DNA of 64,000 bases from NCBI GenBank assembly GCA_002332905.1, contig DDAM01000048.1, positions 1 through 64,000 on the forward strand, read 5' to 3'. Positions 25,884 to 34,323 of the stretch are shown piece by piece. The notes under the pieces are model-generated. The model worked only from the letters and a program-made list of their open reading frames with translations. It did not search any database and was not told where the DNA came from. The stretch comes from Firmicutes bacterium UBA2058. Its GTDB lineage: Bacteria; Bacillota; Clostridia; Tissierellales; Sedimentibacteraceae. Position 1 is the stretch's first letter; each line of letters opens with the position of its first letter. Made by a program: the position numbers and the translations under genes.

Positions 25884-25912
25884 AAAAACCTCTAGTAATT
25901 TTACTTTATTTT

Positions 25913-25958
25913 AGTATATAACTTGGTTGGGTGCCAGTCAATACTTGGTAGGATACAA
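25913..25958. promoter_or_regulatory. MocR operator (direct repeats) and autoregulated promoter
   Basis: Two 16-bp direct repeats, ACTTGGTTGGGTGCCA (25921-25936) and ACTTGGTAGGATACAA (25943-25958), are 22 bp apart centre to centre, about two helical turns. On the minus strand TTGACT (25936-25941), 17 bp, TATACT (25913-25918) form the regulator's promoter; repeat 1 lies within its spacer and repeat 2 lies just upstream of its -35. Paired direct repeats are typical binding sites of MocR proteins. Confidence 0.7.
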
Positions 25959-26005
25959 TTTTGATTTAAAGCTTTATAATTAGCAAAAAGGAGGAATGGA
26001 TACAT

Positions 26006-26629
26006 ATGTTAGATATTTTATTAAAGGGCTTTGCTATAGGAATAGCTTATGTCGCACCTATAGGAATGCAAAATTTATATGTTATAAATACTGCAATGTC
26101 TCAAAGTAAAAAAAGAGTTTACCAAGTAGCAATAATAACTATTTTATTTGATATATCATTAGCATTGGCATGCTTCTTTGGTATAGGAGCAATAATTGAT
26201 AATGTTGAAATTTTAAAAACTATAATATATGGTATCGGATCTCTAGCTGTAATTTGGATAGGCATATCACTTATAAAATCAACTCCTAATATGCAAAGTA
26301 ACAATATTGATTTAAATATGCCAGTAAAAAAGGTCGCATTATCTTGTTTTCTTGTAACGTGGGCAAATCCTCAAGCATTAATCGATGGTACTCTTTTGTT
26401 TGGTGGTTTTAGAGCTTCGTTGCAAGCTAATTTATCAACATTTTTTATAATTGGTTCTTGTTTAGCTTCAGCTACTTGGTTTTTGTCAATAGCAACAATT
26501 GTTAGTATATTTAAAAATGCTATTAATGAGAAAGTAATAAAGATTATAAATATTGTTTGTGGAGCTATACTTATATACTATGGCTTAAAGCTTGGCTATA
26601 ATTTCATATTAGAAATTCGTCTTTTTTAA
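26006..26629 (+). CDS. LysE-family amino-acid exporter
   Basis: A 207-residue protein with about six membrane helices and the LysE signature near the N-terminus: KGFAIGIAYVAPIGMQNLYVINTA. A second hydrophobic half carries VTWANPQALIDGTLLFGGF, the conserved NPQA... segment. LysE exporters expel basic or other amino acids. The divergent MocR-type regulator likely senses the amino acid or PLP-linked metabolite. AAGGAGG precedes the start, with slightly long spacing (about 11 bases). Confidence 0.9.
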   Translation: MLDILLKGFAIGIAYVAPIGMQNLYVINTAMSQSKKRVYQVAIITILFDISLALACFFGIGAIIDNVEILKTIIYGIGSLAVIWIGISLIKSTPNMQSNNIDLNMPVKKVALSCFLVTWANPQALIDGTLLFGGFRASLQANLSTFFIIGSCLASATWFLSIATIVSIFKNAINEKVIKIINIVCGAILIYYGLKLGYNFILEIRLF

Positions 26630-26709
26630 AAACGTGGAACAAATTTTATTTCTTATCGTCTAATTTTGTGTAAAAGCAAAATTTATTACACAAAGAAAGG
26701 AATAAAATT

Positions 26710-27396
26710 ATGAACAAAAAAATTACAAGAGGATTAGCAACAGGATTGATAATGCTTACAAGTATGGGAGTAGCTTTTGGAGCTGGTACACAATTTGAAA
26801 TAAAGGCAACGATGGATAGCGGAGTAAAAGTAATGTACAAAGATAAAGCTCAGAAGCTTGTTGATGTAAATGGGGAAATTAAAGATCCTATCATGTATAA
26901 AGGTACTACATATATTCCTATTAGAAGTGTTGCGGATATTTTTGGAGTAAGTGTTGATTGGGATAATGATAATAGAAAGGTTTTATTAGAGGATAATGTA
27001 ACATTATCATTAGAAAAAGATTCACTTGAAACAATAATGGAGTCAGTATATTCAAGAATTAAAGAAAAACCAATGATGCTAGCAAATACTGTTGTAACAG
27101 ATGAAAATTCAAAATACTATTTAGGACTTGAATCATTAAAAGGCGCAGAGGCTTTAGCATCAGAACCAATGATAGGCTCTATAGCACACTCTGTTGTTTT
27201 ACTTAGGGCTCCTGAAGGTAGTAATATAGAAGTACTTAAAAAAGAAATAAAAGAAAAAGTTGACCCAAGAAAATGGGTATGTGTTGGTGTGGAAAGAGAA
27301 GAAGTAATTGTTGATAATATCGGTAATTTGATAATTATGATTATTGACGGAGCAAATCCTACAGAAGTACACGAAGGTTTCTTAAAATTAAAATAA
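26710..27396 (+). CDS. Secreted protein with copper-amine-oxidase-N-like (stalk) domain
   Basis: A 228-residue exported protein: signal peptide about 1-24 (GLATGLIMLTSMGVAFGA), then a stalk domain at about 45-95 (GEIKDPIMYKGTTYIPIRSVADIFGVSVDWDN), the domain originally named copper amine oxidase N, common in clostridial envelope proteins. The C-terminal 130 residues are unassigned. The leader contains TTTGTGTAA / TTACACAAA arms flanking 16 bp, just before the ribosome binding site. The stop codon overlaps the start of the next gene. Confidence 0.8.
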   Translation: MNKKITRGLATGLIMLTSMGVAFGAGTQFEIKATMDSGVKVMYKDKAQKLVDVNGEIKDPIMYKGTTYIPIRSVADIFGVSVDWDNDNRKVLLEDNVTLSLEKDSLETIMESVYSRIKEKPMMLANTVVTDENSKYYLGLESLKGAEALASEPMIGSIAHSVVLLRAPEGSNIEVLKKEIKEKVDPRKWVCVGVEREEVIVDNIGNLIIMIIDGANPTEVHEGFLKLK

Positions 27397-28649
27397 TGAA
27401 ATATAATAAAAGATTAATGTTAATAATTGGTATATCTGCTGTTATGCTTTTAGGATCAATCTTAGCATTTACATCATGCAGTAAGAAACCTTCAGAAGAC
27501 ACTAACACATCCATAAATGATAACCTAAATGACAATAACAGCTCAAATGGTGAACAGAATAATAATTCTGAAAAGGATAAAGACAATAATAACGAAGATG
27601 ACAAATCAACTGAAGATAAAAAAGATGAAAATGATGGTAGTAAAGATGATAATGTAAACAGTGAAAACAACTCACAGGATAAAGAAAATTCAAATACCGA
27701 CAAAGATAATATATCTTCAGGTAATAAAGATAATAACCAGTCATCAAATAACAACAATAATTCTGGCAACACCACTTCGCCGGATAAGTGTGAAGATAAT
27801 ACTGGCACGGGTAATATGGAAATAAATAAAGAAGGCATCTATGCTATAAATAATCATTATTTCAAATCAATTTACCCACTTGATGAAAAATCAGTTCTAA
27901 AGGCTGCAAATTATATGAAAAGCTTGCAAGAAACATATCTAACAGAAAACAATAAAGTTTTTTATGCTGTAATTCCAGATAAAACCTACTATGACAAATC
28001 ATCAAGCTATGATAAGCTCGATTATGATAAAATGGCTAGTATACTTAATGAAAACATAAAAAATATGGAATATATTAAGCTAAAAGATTTATTAAGCTTA
28101 GATGATTATTACAGAACAGACAACCATTGGAGACAAGAGAAGATAATTGATGTTGCAAATAGAATTGGAGAAAAGTTAAGTTTTAAAATTAACGCTAATA
28201 ATTTTGAGAAAAAATCCTACTCTGGCTTAAAAGGAATGTACTCTAAGTATGTTACTAATGCTAAAGATAAGGAAGAATTTCAATATCTAACAAATGATCA
28301 TATAACAAATGCTACTGTAGACAATTATCAAAATAAAAAATTTACAAGCGTTTATGATACAAATCGTTTAAACACTGACATATCATATGATGTATTTTTA
28401 TCAGGTGCAACACCATTTCTTACAATTACAAACTCATCAGCAAACAGTGATAAGGAGCTTGTAATATTCAGAGATTCATATACAAGTAGCTTAGCTCCAC
28501 TTTTAATTAGTGAATATAGTAAAATAACGCTTATAGATACCAGATATATGGCTAGCACATTAATCAAAGATTTTATTGAATTTAATAATCAAGACGTATT
28601 ATTTTTATACAGCTCTGCTGTTATAAACAATAGCACGATGTTGAAATAA
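27396..28649 (+). CDS. DHHW-family secreted protein (AlgX/SGNH-like)
   Basis: A 417-residue exported protein with an N-terminal membrane/signal segment ending in LAFTSC (weak lipobox), a long Asn/Ser/Asp/Lys-rich linker (about residues 30-140) and a C-terminal domain of the DHHW family. The family motif appears as DDYYRTDNHWRQ, with Asn in place of the first His. A downstream ELVIFRDSYTSSLAPLL has the Ser of an SGNH-like hydrolase. Related proteins act in O-acetylation or handling of surface polysaccharides. The ATG overlaps the stop of the stalk-domain gene (TAATG), so both are translated together, which suggests linked work at the cell surface. Confidence 0.82.
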   Translation: MKYNKRLMLIIGISAVMLLGSILAFTSCSKKPSEDTNTSINDNLNDNNSSNGEQNNNSEKDKDNNNEDDKSTEDKKDENDGSKDDNVNSENNSQDKENSNTDKDNISSGNKDNNQSSNNNNNSGNTTSPDKCEDNTGTGNMEINKEGIYAINNHYFKSIYPLDEKSVLKAANYMKSLQETYLTENNKVFYAVIPDKTYYDKSSSYDKLDYDKMASILNENIKNMEYIKLKDLLSLDDYYRTDNHWRQEKIIDVANRIGEKLSFKINANNFEKKSYSGLKGMYSKYVTNAKDKEEFQYLTNDHITNATVDNYQNKKFTSVYDTNRLNTDISYDVFLSGATPFLTITNSSANSDKELVIFRDSYTSSLAPLLISEYSKITLIDTRYMASTLIKDFIEFNNQDVLFLYSSAVINNSTMLK

Positions 28650-28681
28650 CATATTTAAAAATAAAAATATATATAAAATTC

Positions 28682-28708
28682 AAAAAAGCAAGATTAACTT
28701 GCTTTTTT
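28682..28708 (+). terminator. Terminator of the DHHW operon
   Basis: AAAAAAGCAAG and CTTGCTTTTTT pair across a short loop, with a T run following on the plus strand. Confidence 0.88.
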
Positions 28709-28753
28709 ATTTTATGAAATGTTAGAATAAATTTAAATATGGAGGAATTTATT

Positions 28754-29287
28754 ATGAAAATTGAATTATTAAACAATGACGTTTATAAAGGAAAAAAGTT
28801 ATTATTTAAATATAAAACAGAATATTTTTACGATATCGAGACTAAAGAAAATGAAAATGATTTTGGTTTTTCTCTTGTTAAAAGACCCTTTTATAAAACA
28901 ATAGAAAAACAATTTGAGGATATACTTTTATCAGATTGGCTTGAAAACCCTATGCTTTTTGGCGCAATTGAAGACGGAATGATAGTAGGTTATTTAGAAT
29001 TAAGTCACGAGAAGTGGAATAACAGAATGAGAATTTCAAACATTTTAATTGAAGAAGCCTATCGTGGTCATGGCATAGGCAAAGCATTAATGGAAAAAGC
29101 CTACTCTACAGCTGTTGAGAAAAATGCAAGAATGCTTATTTTGGAAACACAGTCATGCAACTATAATGCAATTTCATTTTATAGATCTTGCGGACTTTCA
29201 ATCATAGGATTTGATTTATTTGCATATACAAATCAAGATATTGAAGGCAAAGAATTTCGTATTGAAATGGGAAAAATTATAATTTGA
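28754..29287 (+). CDS. GNAT acetyltransferase, streptothricin-acetyltransferase-like
   Basis: A 177-residue GCN5-related N-acetyltransferase with the acetyl-CoA segment IEEAYRGHGIGKALM and a downstream LETQSCNYNAISFYRSCGL followed by GFDLFAYTN. The LETQ-N-AI-FY and GFD-Y-N pattern is that of streptothricin acetyltransferases (Sat), so it may acetylate streptothricin-like aminoglycosyl antibiotics. Other amino substrates are equally possible. The ATG at 28754 follows GGAGG by eight bases; the earlier ATG at 28739 lies in front of that site. Confidence 0.82.
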   Translation: MKIELLNNDVYKGKKLLFKYKTEYFYDIETKENENDFGFSLVKRPFYKTIEKQFEDILLSDWLENPMLFGAIEDGMIVGYLELSHEKWNNRMRISNILIEEAYRGHGIGKALMEKAYSTAVEKNARMLILETQSCNYNAISFYRSCGLSIIGFDLFAYTNQDIEGKEFRIEMGKIII

Positions 29288-29398
29288 TTATATATTGTCT
29301 CTATTATATCATGCAACTTCAAGTTGCGAAAAAGAAACTTACACATGGTAGACTATAATAATATAAAAGAGTATAGTAGCCTCAAGGAGGTTGAACAT

Positions 29399-30016
29399 AT
29401 GAAATTATCAGATAAAATTCAATTGTTAAGAAAAATTTACGGATATTCACAGGAACAATTAGCAGAGCTGTGCAATGTGAGTAGACAAGCAGTATCAAAA
29501 TGGGAAATGGATATTTCATTACCCGATGTAGATAAAATACTTTTATTAAGTAAATTATTTAATACTTCTATAGATGTATTGCTAAAAGATGATTTAGAGA
29601 TTAGTTATGTAAAGGAAAATAACTCATGTAGTACATTAGCAGAATCAAATAAAGGACAAAGTCTATATACAGGTACAATAATAAAAGAAGGTCTTAAAGA
29701 CGAATTAGTTCTTGACTATGTATATGTTAACAAAGTTGAATTGTGGAAAACCAAAAGCACACCAAAATACTGGACAGTACTATATTTCACTTCTGACAAT
29801 GAAAATTTACCAGATTTATTATCAAAATCACTCATAGCAGATAGTACAAAAGGTGGGAACTGGTTTATTGATTTAAAAATCAAAAATACTAAAATCATAG
29901 TATTTAAAAATAAAATACTAAAATATGAGATAGGAAATGTAAAACAAAAAGACTATGTATGTAATGAATGCAGAAAATTAGGCATTTCTGATAATGAAAT
30001 GAATTGGGAAGAATAA
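29399..30016 (+). CDS. XRE-family transcriptional regulator with unknown C-terminal domain
   Basis: A 205-residue protein with an N-terminal helix-turn-helix (KIQLLRKIYGYSQEQLAELC and NVSRQAVSKWEMDISLPDVDK) typical of XRE repressors. The C-terminal 130 residues (ELWKTKSTPKYWTVLYFTSD; Cys pair CNECRK near the end) are not recognised. The ATG at 29399 has AAGGAGG eight bases upstream; the longer frame from 29324 has no such site. A short hairpin GCAACTT/AAGTTGC lies upstream at about 29312-29326. Confidence 0.82.
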   Translation: MKLSDKIQLLRKIYGYSQEQLAELCNVSRQAVSKWEMDISLPDVDKILLLSKLFNTSIDVLLKDDLEISYVKENNSCSTLAESNKGQSLYTGTIIKEGLKDELVLDYVYVNKVELWKTKSTPKYWTVLYFTSDNENLPDLLSKSLIADSTKGGNWFIDLKIKNTKIIVFKNKILKYEIGNVKQKDYVCNECRKLGISDNEMNWEE

Positions 30017-30035
30017 TGATATATTGCTTTAAATT

Positions 30036-30094
30036 ATAAATTTATCGTACTACGATAAATTTATATTGACACTCATTTTATTTTATGATATTTT
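30036..30094 (+). promoter_or_regulatory. Promoter with perfect 29-bp palindrome upstream of DUF2975/XRE pair
   Basis: TTGACA (30066-30071), 17 bp, TATTTT (30089-30094) precede the DUF2975 gene. Immediately upstream is a perfect palindrome with 14-bp arms ATAAATTTATCGTA / TACGATAAATTTAT and one central base (30036-30064). It may be the site of the small XRE protein encoded downstream, or the terminator of the gene to the left. Confidence 0.6.
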
Positions 30095-30169
30095 TATATT
30101 AATTAAAGTTAATAGTGTAAAAAGTACTTAACACTATTAATTTTATCATCAAATTTTATGGAGGTTATT

Positions 30170-30730
30170 ATGTCTAATTCTTTTACAAACTCTAAATTAT
30201 ATAAAATACTTTATTTATTACTTAATTTTGGTCTTTGGATAGCAATTGCACTATCCTGTTTTAGTTTAATTATCTTATTGTTCAATCAGAATCAAACATT
30301 TATGTCATCTGGATTATCATTTGATGGTTTTCTTATTGTTCATAATAACATTTCTGAATCCTCAGATTTGCATTGGTTATTCATTATTATAACATTAACA
30401 ACATATTGTGCAGGCATCATATGTATATGGATGCTGCGAAATATTGTTAATTCGTTAAAAATTAGCTCACCATTTAACTTAAATAATGTAAAAAGAATGA
30501 GAATTATTGGATGGACACTTTTTATTGAGGCTTATCTTAAACAGTTATTAAATTATTGGTATGTAAATGAATTAAGCAATTGGTACATCAAAAACGGAAT
30601 CGAACCTATATTGCAATCTAGATTTAACATTTTACCAGATAAAATAGTTTTAGTACTATGTATACTAATTCTAGCTGAAATCTTTAAATATGGATGTATA
30701 TTGCAATCAGAGCATGATTCTACAGTTTAG
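30170..30730 (+). CDS. DUF2975 membrane protein
   Basis: A 186-residue protein with about four membrane helices, matching the DUF2975 family of small membrane proteins in Bacillota. The ATG at 30170 follows GGAGG; the earlier ATG belongs to that site. Such proteins usually precede a small XRE regulator, and here the next gene is one, with 10 bp between them. The function is unknown, possibly a membrane sensor that acts on its regulator. Confidence 0.82.
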   Translation: MSNSFTNSKLYKILYLLLNFGLWIAIALSCFSLIILLFNQNQTFMSSGLSFDGFLIVHNNISESSDLHWLFIIITLTTYCAGIICIWMLRNIVNSLKISSPFNLNNVKRMRIIGWTLFIEAYLKQLLNYWYVNELSNWYIKNGIEPILQSRFNILPDKIVLVLCILILAEIFKYGCILQSEHDSTV

Positions 30731-30740
30731 GAGGGATAAT

Positions 30741-30959
30741 ATGCCTATTATTATACGACTAGATAGAGTTATGGCTGATAGAAAAGTTTCATTAAATGAA
30801 TTATCTGAACGTGTTGGCATCACAACAGCTAATCTTTCAAATCTTAAAAATGCAAAAATTAGCGCAGTAAAGCTTAGTACAATGGAAGCGATCTGCCAAG
30901 CTCTTAACTGTCAACCTGGAGATTTATTTGAATTTGTCCCTGCGTCAGATGATATGTAA
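30741..30959 (+). CDS. Small XRE regulator (YozG-like)
   Basis: A 72-residue protein with a single Cro/CI-type helix-turn-helix (RKVSLNELSERVGITTANLSN) and the closing sequence AICQALNCQPGDLFEFVP. Start 30741 follows AGGAGG; a longer frame overlaps the DUF2975 gene and lacks a site. It is the usual partner of DUF2975 proteins and may bind the palindrome at 30036-30064. A nested terminator follows. Confidence 0.88.
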   Translation: MPIIIRLDRVMADRKVSLNELSERVGITTANLSNLKNAKISAVKLSTMEAICQALNCQPGDLFEFVPASDDM

Positions 30960-31016
30960 AATGGAATGATAATAACCATTTAAGCTTAGAAATAGAAGAT
31001 TTATGATTCAAAAAAA

Positions 31017-31061
31017 TACCTATAGACTAAACACTTTTTTTAAGTGTCCTATCTATAGGTA
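31017..31061. terminator. Convergent terminator
   Basis: TACCTATAGA pairs with TCTATAGGTA, and inside it ACACTT pairs with AAGTGT. It separates the convergent XRE and TldE genes and could serve both. Confidence 0.72.
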
Positions 31062-31095
31062 CCATTTTAATTTATACCATCCCCTTTTTTATGCT

Positions 31096-32307
31096 TTATT
31101 TATTTATATTCATCCTACAAATTAATAAATTCTGATTAAATGCAAATTTATCTTTGCTTAAACCAATATAGTCATTACCGAAGATTTCATATATATTACC
31201 ACCCATTGAAAATTCAGGTAGCTTGCCTATGTATTTTCCATTCTGCATTAGATATGCCATCTGTACAGGAGTAGCAAAATCTCCATTGTTAGTACAATCT
31301 CCGCCACTAGCAACTACGGCAAATATGACTGGCTCACCACCAACTAGCTCAACAAAAGTCTTATCGGATTTTTTGATACTTATATTCATTATACCTAATG
31401 TTGGAACATCATCATAAGAAGCGCTTGCCGAGGCAGTATTCATAAAACTAAATTCCTTGCTATTTTTCTTATCAGTATAACCCCTTAAGATAACTCCATT
31501 CTCTATCAAAGAGCATATATCATTTTCTAGAACACTACCCTCTGCATCAAAGAAAGGCACATGAAACGCTTCATCGCTTAAATCGCCATAAAATGTGAAG
31601 TTATCACTAAATGCTTTAGTGCCAACTTTTTTATTAAACATTGAAGTACCTCTACCAAGTGATTCGCCATTTAGTGACTCACTTATTTTATCTAAAGTCT
31701 CATCACCAACTATTACTAGTGCCTTTTCTAAATTAGGCAATTCTACTTCATTATTAAACGCTTTTAATTGTGGTCTTGTCTCTTCTAATATTTTATCTAT
31801 ATCAAATTCTCTACCCTGATAAAAAACCCCACTATCAAAGATGTTTACTGAATTAACATGTTTAAAAATCAGTTCTAGAAATACACTTTTATCATAATTT
31901 AAATATTCAAGACCAATATCATTTTTTAAAACAACTTCTGTTTCTATAAGCTTAATTTTATTACTGAATATAAATTCCGGAAATTCCGTTCTTAGAGTTT
32001 CTAGAAATTTTTCAGATTTATCAACAAATTGTTCCGGTGACAAATCTAATATTCTTAAATCTCGTGTTCTTTGTGCATCTTTAGATACATCATAATCGTA
32101 TGGTATTTTAAGCTCTAGGTTTTTTATTGCTCTTTCCCATGTATCTTTTGTTGCTTCTCCAAATGTTCCAGCAACTCCTATGTATCCATTTTCATATACA
32201 CGACAGCCAGATTTTGTAATATTTTTCTTCCTAATTGAATCTATACTTGTTTGTGTAACATTTAAAGTAGTTTCATACAACTTTATTTGATATAATTCTT
32301 TTATCAT
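31096..32307 (-). CDS. TldE/PmbA-type subunit of TldD/TldE protease
   Basis: A 403-residue member of the TldD/PmbA family. It lacks an HExxxH zinc motif, as expected for the non-catalytic TldE partner, and carries family segments such as GCRVYENGYIGVAGTFG and IEFSFMNTASASASYDD-like FSFMNTASASA near 300. TldD and TldE form a heterodimeric metalloprotease that trims unfolded or precursor peptides. It follows the TldD gene by about 10 bp. The second of two adjacent ATGs (32307) has the better spacing from AGGAGG. Confidence 0.88.
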   Translation of the reverse strand: MIKELYQIKLYETTLNVTQTSIDSIRKKNITKSGCRVYENGYIGVAGTFGEATKDTWERAIKNLELKIPYDYDVSKDAQRTRDLRILDLSPEQFVDKSEKFLETLRTEFPEFIFSNKIKLIETEVVLKNDIGLEYLNYDKSVFLELIFKHVNSVNIFDSGVFYQGREFDIDKILEETRPQLKAFNNEVELPNLEKALVIVGDETLDKISESLNGESLGRGTSMFNKKVGTKAFSDNFTFYGDLSDEAFHVPFFDAEGSVLENDICSLIENGVILRGYTDKKNSKEFSFMNTASASASYDDVPTLGIMNISIKKSDKTFVELVGGEPVIFAVVASGGDCTNNGDFATPVQMAYLMQNGKYIGKLPEFSMGGNIYEIFGNDYIGLSKDKFAFNQNLLICRMNINK

Positions 32308-32317
32308 CATAATCCTC

Positions 32318-33655
32318 CTACTGAACCTTTATTCCATTTACACGTACATATGGTCCACCAAAACCAACGCGTAGTGGGAATTGTTCCATTTTTCCACAGC
32401 CACCTAGTACAAATGATTTTAATTCAACTGTGTCAGATAATCCATCTATTTCATTTAGTGTCTTCATAACATTACCAGATATAACTGAAATTTTAACTGG
32501 TTGTGCAATTTTTCCATCCCTTATCATGTATGCTTTTTTTGGTGCAATGGTAAATGTAGTCATACCTGAGCCATGCAATATATCTTCAATATAAATTCCA
32601 TTGTTAACTTCAGAAATAAGTTCGTCTTTAGTATACTTTCCCGCACCAATATATGTAGTAGTCATACGAACTATTGGTTCAAATTCAAAGCTCTTAGCAC
32701 GAGCATTTCCTGTTGCTTCTTCTACCAAAGCAGCTGCAGTATATGCACTATGTAAACGTCCTGTTAAAATACCATTTTTAATTATGTAATTTTCCTTTGC
32801 TTCACAGCCCTCATCATCAAAAGGAACATATCCTGAGCCTTCTATACAACCTGTGTCTATGATGTTTAGTATATCTGAGCCTACTTTGCTACCAATTGCC
32901 CATTCTTTTTTCATAGTTTCATCACCAATCATAAAATCAGACTCGCTTTTGTGTCCAAAGCTTTCATGAGCAAATACTCCAGCCGTTTCTGGAGACAAAA
33001 TACAAGTATATTCTCCTGGAACTACAGAAACTGCCTTAGAAGCATAATCTAAATCCTTTTCTATTGCTTTTCTAACTAAATCTTGATGTCCCTTCAATTC
33101 ATCAAAAGACATTTTATATATATCCTCTGAGCTTTTATGCGGCAAATCATTAGCTATCAAAGTATAGCGTATTGCAACAGCACCACTTTGAGAATCAAAG
33201 GTAACATCTGTACCAACACTTGAAACAATACGCTTTTTAGTGTAATTATCTATATAATATAATTTTGAAGATTTAATTTCTTCATATTCACTCAGTAAAG
33301 GAAGATAAGTGTTTAATAACTCAACTTTATCTTTATTAGAAACTTGTGATATATCATTGTCTTTATACTTTAAACAAACTTTATTATGAATTTCTAATCT
33401 TTTAACTACCTCATTATCAAGTATATTCGGATTAGGTATTGCCATATTAGCTAGTGAGTCAATTTCCTTTTGGATATCATCTAGATTAGTTATCGAACTA
33501 TAGTACCATCTAGAACCATCGAATACTCTAACCATTGCTCCGCTTTCAACTTTAGTTTTATTTTGCGCCAATACTTTGTTCTCATAGTAAATAGTTGTAG
33601 CGAATACGTTTTCAAGCCTCACATCTGTGTACAAATCTTTTGGAAACTTATACAT
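32318..33655 (-). CDS. tldD: TldD-type metalloprotease subunit
   Basis: A 445-residue TldD homologue with the zinc-binding HESFGHKSESD (about residues 229-239, HExxGH) followed by the third-ligand region around GCIEGSGYVPFDDEGCE and a closing GGCGKMEQFPLRVGFGGPYV. The enzyme degrades or matures peptides in the cytoplasm. No RiPP precursor or modification gene lies nearby, so general peptide turnover is the safer reading. AGGAGGAAAA precedes the ATG. Confidence 0.92.
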   Translation of the reverse strand: MYKFPKDLYTDVRLENVFATTIYYENKVLAQNKTKVESGAMVRVFDGSRWYYSSITNLDDIQKEIDSLANMAIPNPNILDNEVVKRLEIHNKVCLKYKDNDISQVSNKDKVELLNTYLPLLSEYEEIKSSKLYYIDNYTKKRIVSSVGTDVTFDSQSGAVAIRYTLIANDLPHKSSEDIYKMSFDELKGHQDLVRKAIEKDLDYASKAVSVVPGEYTCILSPETAGVFAHESFGHKSESDFMIGDETMKKEWAIGSKVGSDILNIIDTGCIEGSGYVPFDDEGCEAKENYIIKNGILTGRLHSAYTAAALVEEATGNARAKSFEFEPIVRMTTTYIGAGKYTKDELISEVNNGIYIEDILHGSGMTTFTIAPKKAYMIRDGKIAQPVKISVISGNVMKTLNEIDGLSDTVELKSFVLGGCGKMEQFPLRVGFGGPYVRVNGIKVQ

Positions 33656-33780
33656 TGTTTTTTCCTCCTAATTAAATTGTTATAATTTACATTATATTAA
33701 ATTAATTATAATATATGTTTTCAAAGTTATCAATTGAATATTTATATATTATGATGTCTATTCTTACTTCTAAATTAATA
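33656..33780. other. AT-rich gap upstream of tldD
   Basis: No gene is visible. It must contain the tldD/tldE promoter, but I could not pick clear -10 and -35 elements. Confidence 0.35.
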
Positions 33781-34014
33781 TTATTTATTAAATTTTTCTA
33801 CACCCCAAAAGCTTAAAACTTTATCACCATCGTACTCTACTTTGTATGTCTCGTCCAAAAGTTCATTTTGAAAAGTATTTTCTGATATTGGATATATAAG
33901 AAATACATTACATTGGTTTAACCTAAAATACAAATGATCCATCATTTTCAAAAACTTCAATATAGCTATAAGAATCCTTATATATTCCTAAAATATTATT
34001 CAACTTTGATTTAC
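33781..34014 (-). pseudogene. Frameshifted remnant of an unknown protein
   Basis: On the minus strand a frame reading SKSKLNNILGIYKDSYSYIE and ending FENDGSFVF runs into a stop. One base away the frame continues RLNQCNVFLIYPISENTF and ends SFWGVEKFNK-stop at 33781. The two pieces join naturally at a single frameshift near 33930. No start codon is visible upstream, where a TGA closes the frame. I do not recognise the protein. Confidence 0.45.
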
Positions 34015-34045
34015 TTAGCTCATATCAATTGCAATAAGACTTTGC

Positions 34046-34171
34046 ATGGCACATGATGAAACGCCAAGAAGTTTGATACTTTATGGTGTTGATGAAAAGA
34101 GATTGTTTGAGGCAGGGCTACTGCTTGAAAATTACTGTCCTCCATTAGGAATGCCTAATTTAGGAAAATAG
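34046..34171 (+). pseudogene. C-terminal gene fragment, unknown
   Basis: A 41-codon plus-strand frame begins MAHDETPRSLILYGVDEKRL and ends in a Pro/Gly-rich tail (CPPLGMPNLGK). The composition is that of a real protein end, but there is no ribosome binding site and no upstream body. The fragment abuts the minus-strand remnant at about 34020-34045, so both look like debris from a rearrangement. Confidence 0.35.
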
Positions 34172-34243
34172 TTAGCAGCTTTAAAATAAAGTCTCAATAG
34201 AGTTAGATTTAAAATTTTGTAATGTCCCAAGTAAATTTTCTCT

Positions 34244-34302
34244 TGACAATTCATATTTATAGTGATATATTTGTCACTTTAAGTTACAAATATATCACTA
34301 TT
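34244..34302 (+). promoter_or_regulatory. Promoter with 16-bp-arm palindrome for DUF3796/XRE pair
   Basis: TTGACA (34244-34249), 17 bp, TATATT (34267-34272) precede the DUF3796 gene. A perfect inverted repeat ATAGTGATATATTTGT / ACAAATATATCACTAT (34260-34302) covers the -10 element and the start point. It is the obvious operator for the XRE protein encoded downstream. Confidence 0.75.
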
Positions 34303-34323
34303 TGGAAATGAAGGAGTATTATT

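Noticed and set aside
27359..27838. A 159-codon minus-strand frame rich in Leu and Ser
   Set aside because: It is the shadow of the Asn/Ser/Asp linker of the DHHW gene and has no ribosome binding site.
31096..33655. TldD/TldE as part of a RiPP biosynthesis cluster
   Set aside because: No precursor peptide, cyclase or radical SAM gene is nearby; the adjacent short frames are gene debris.
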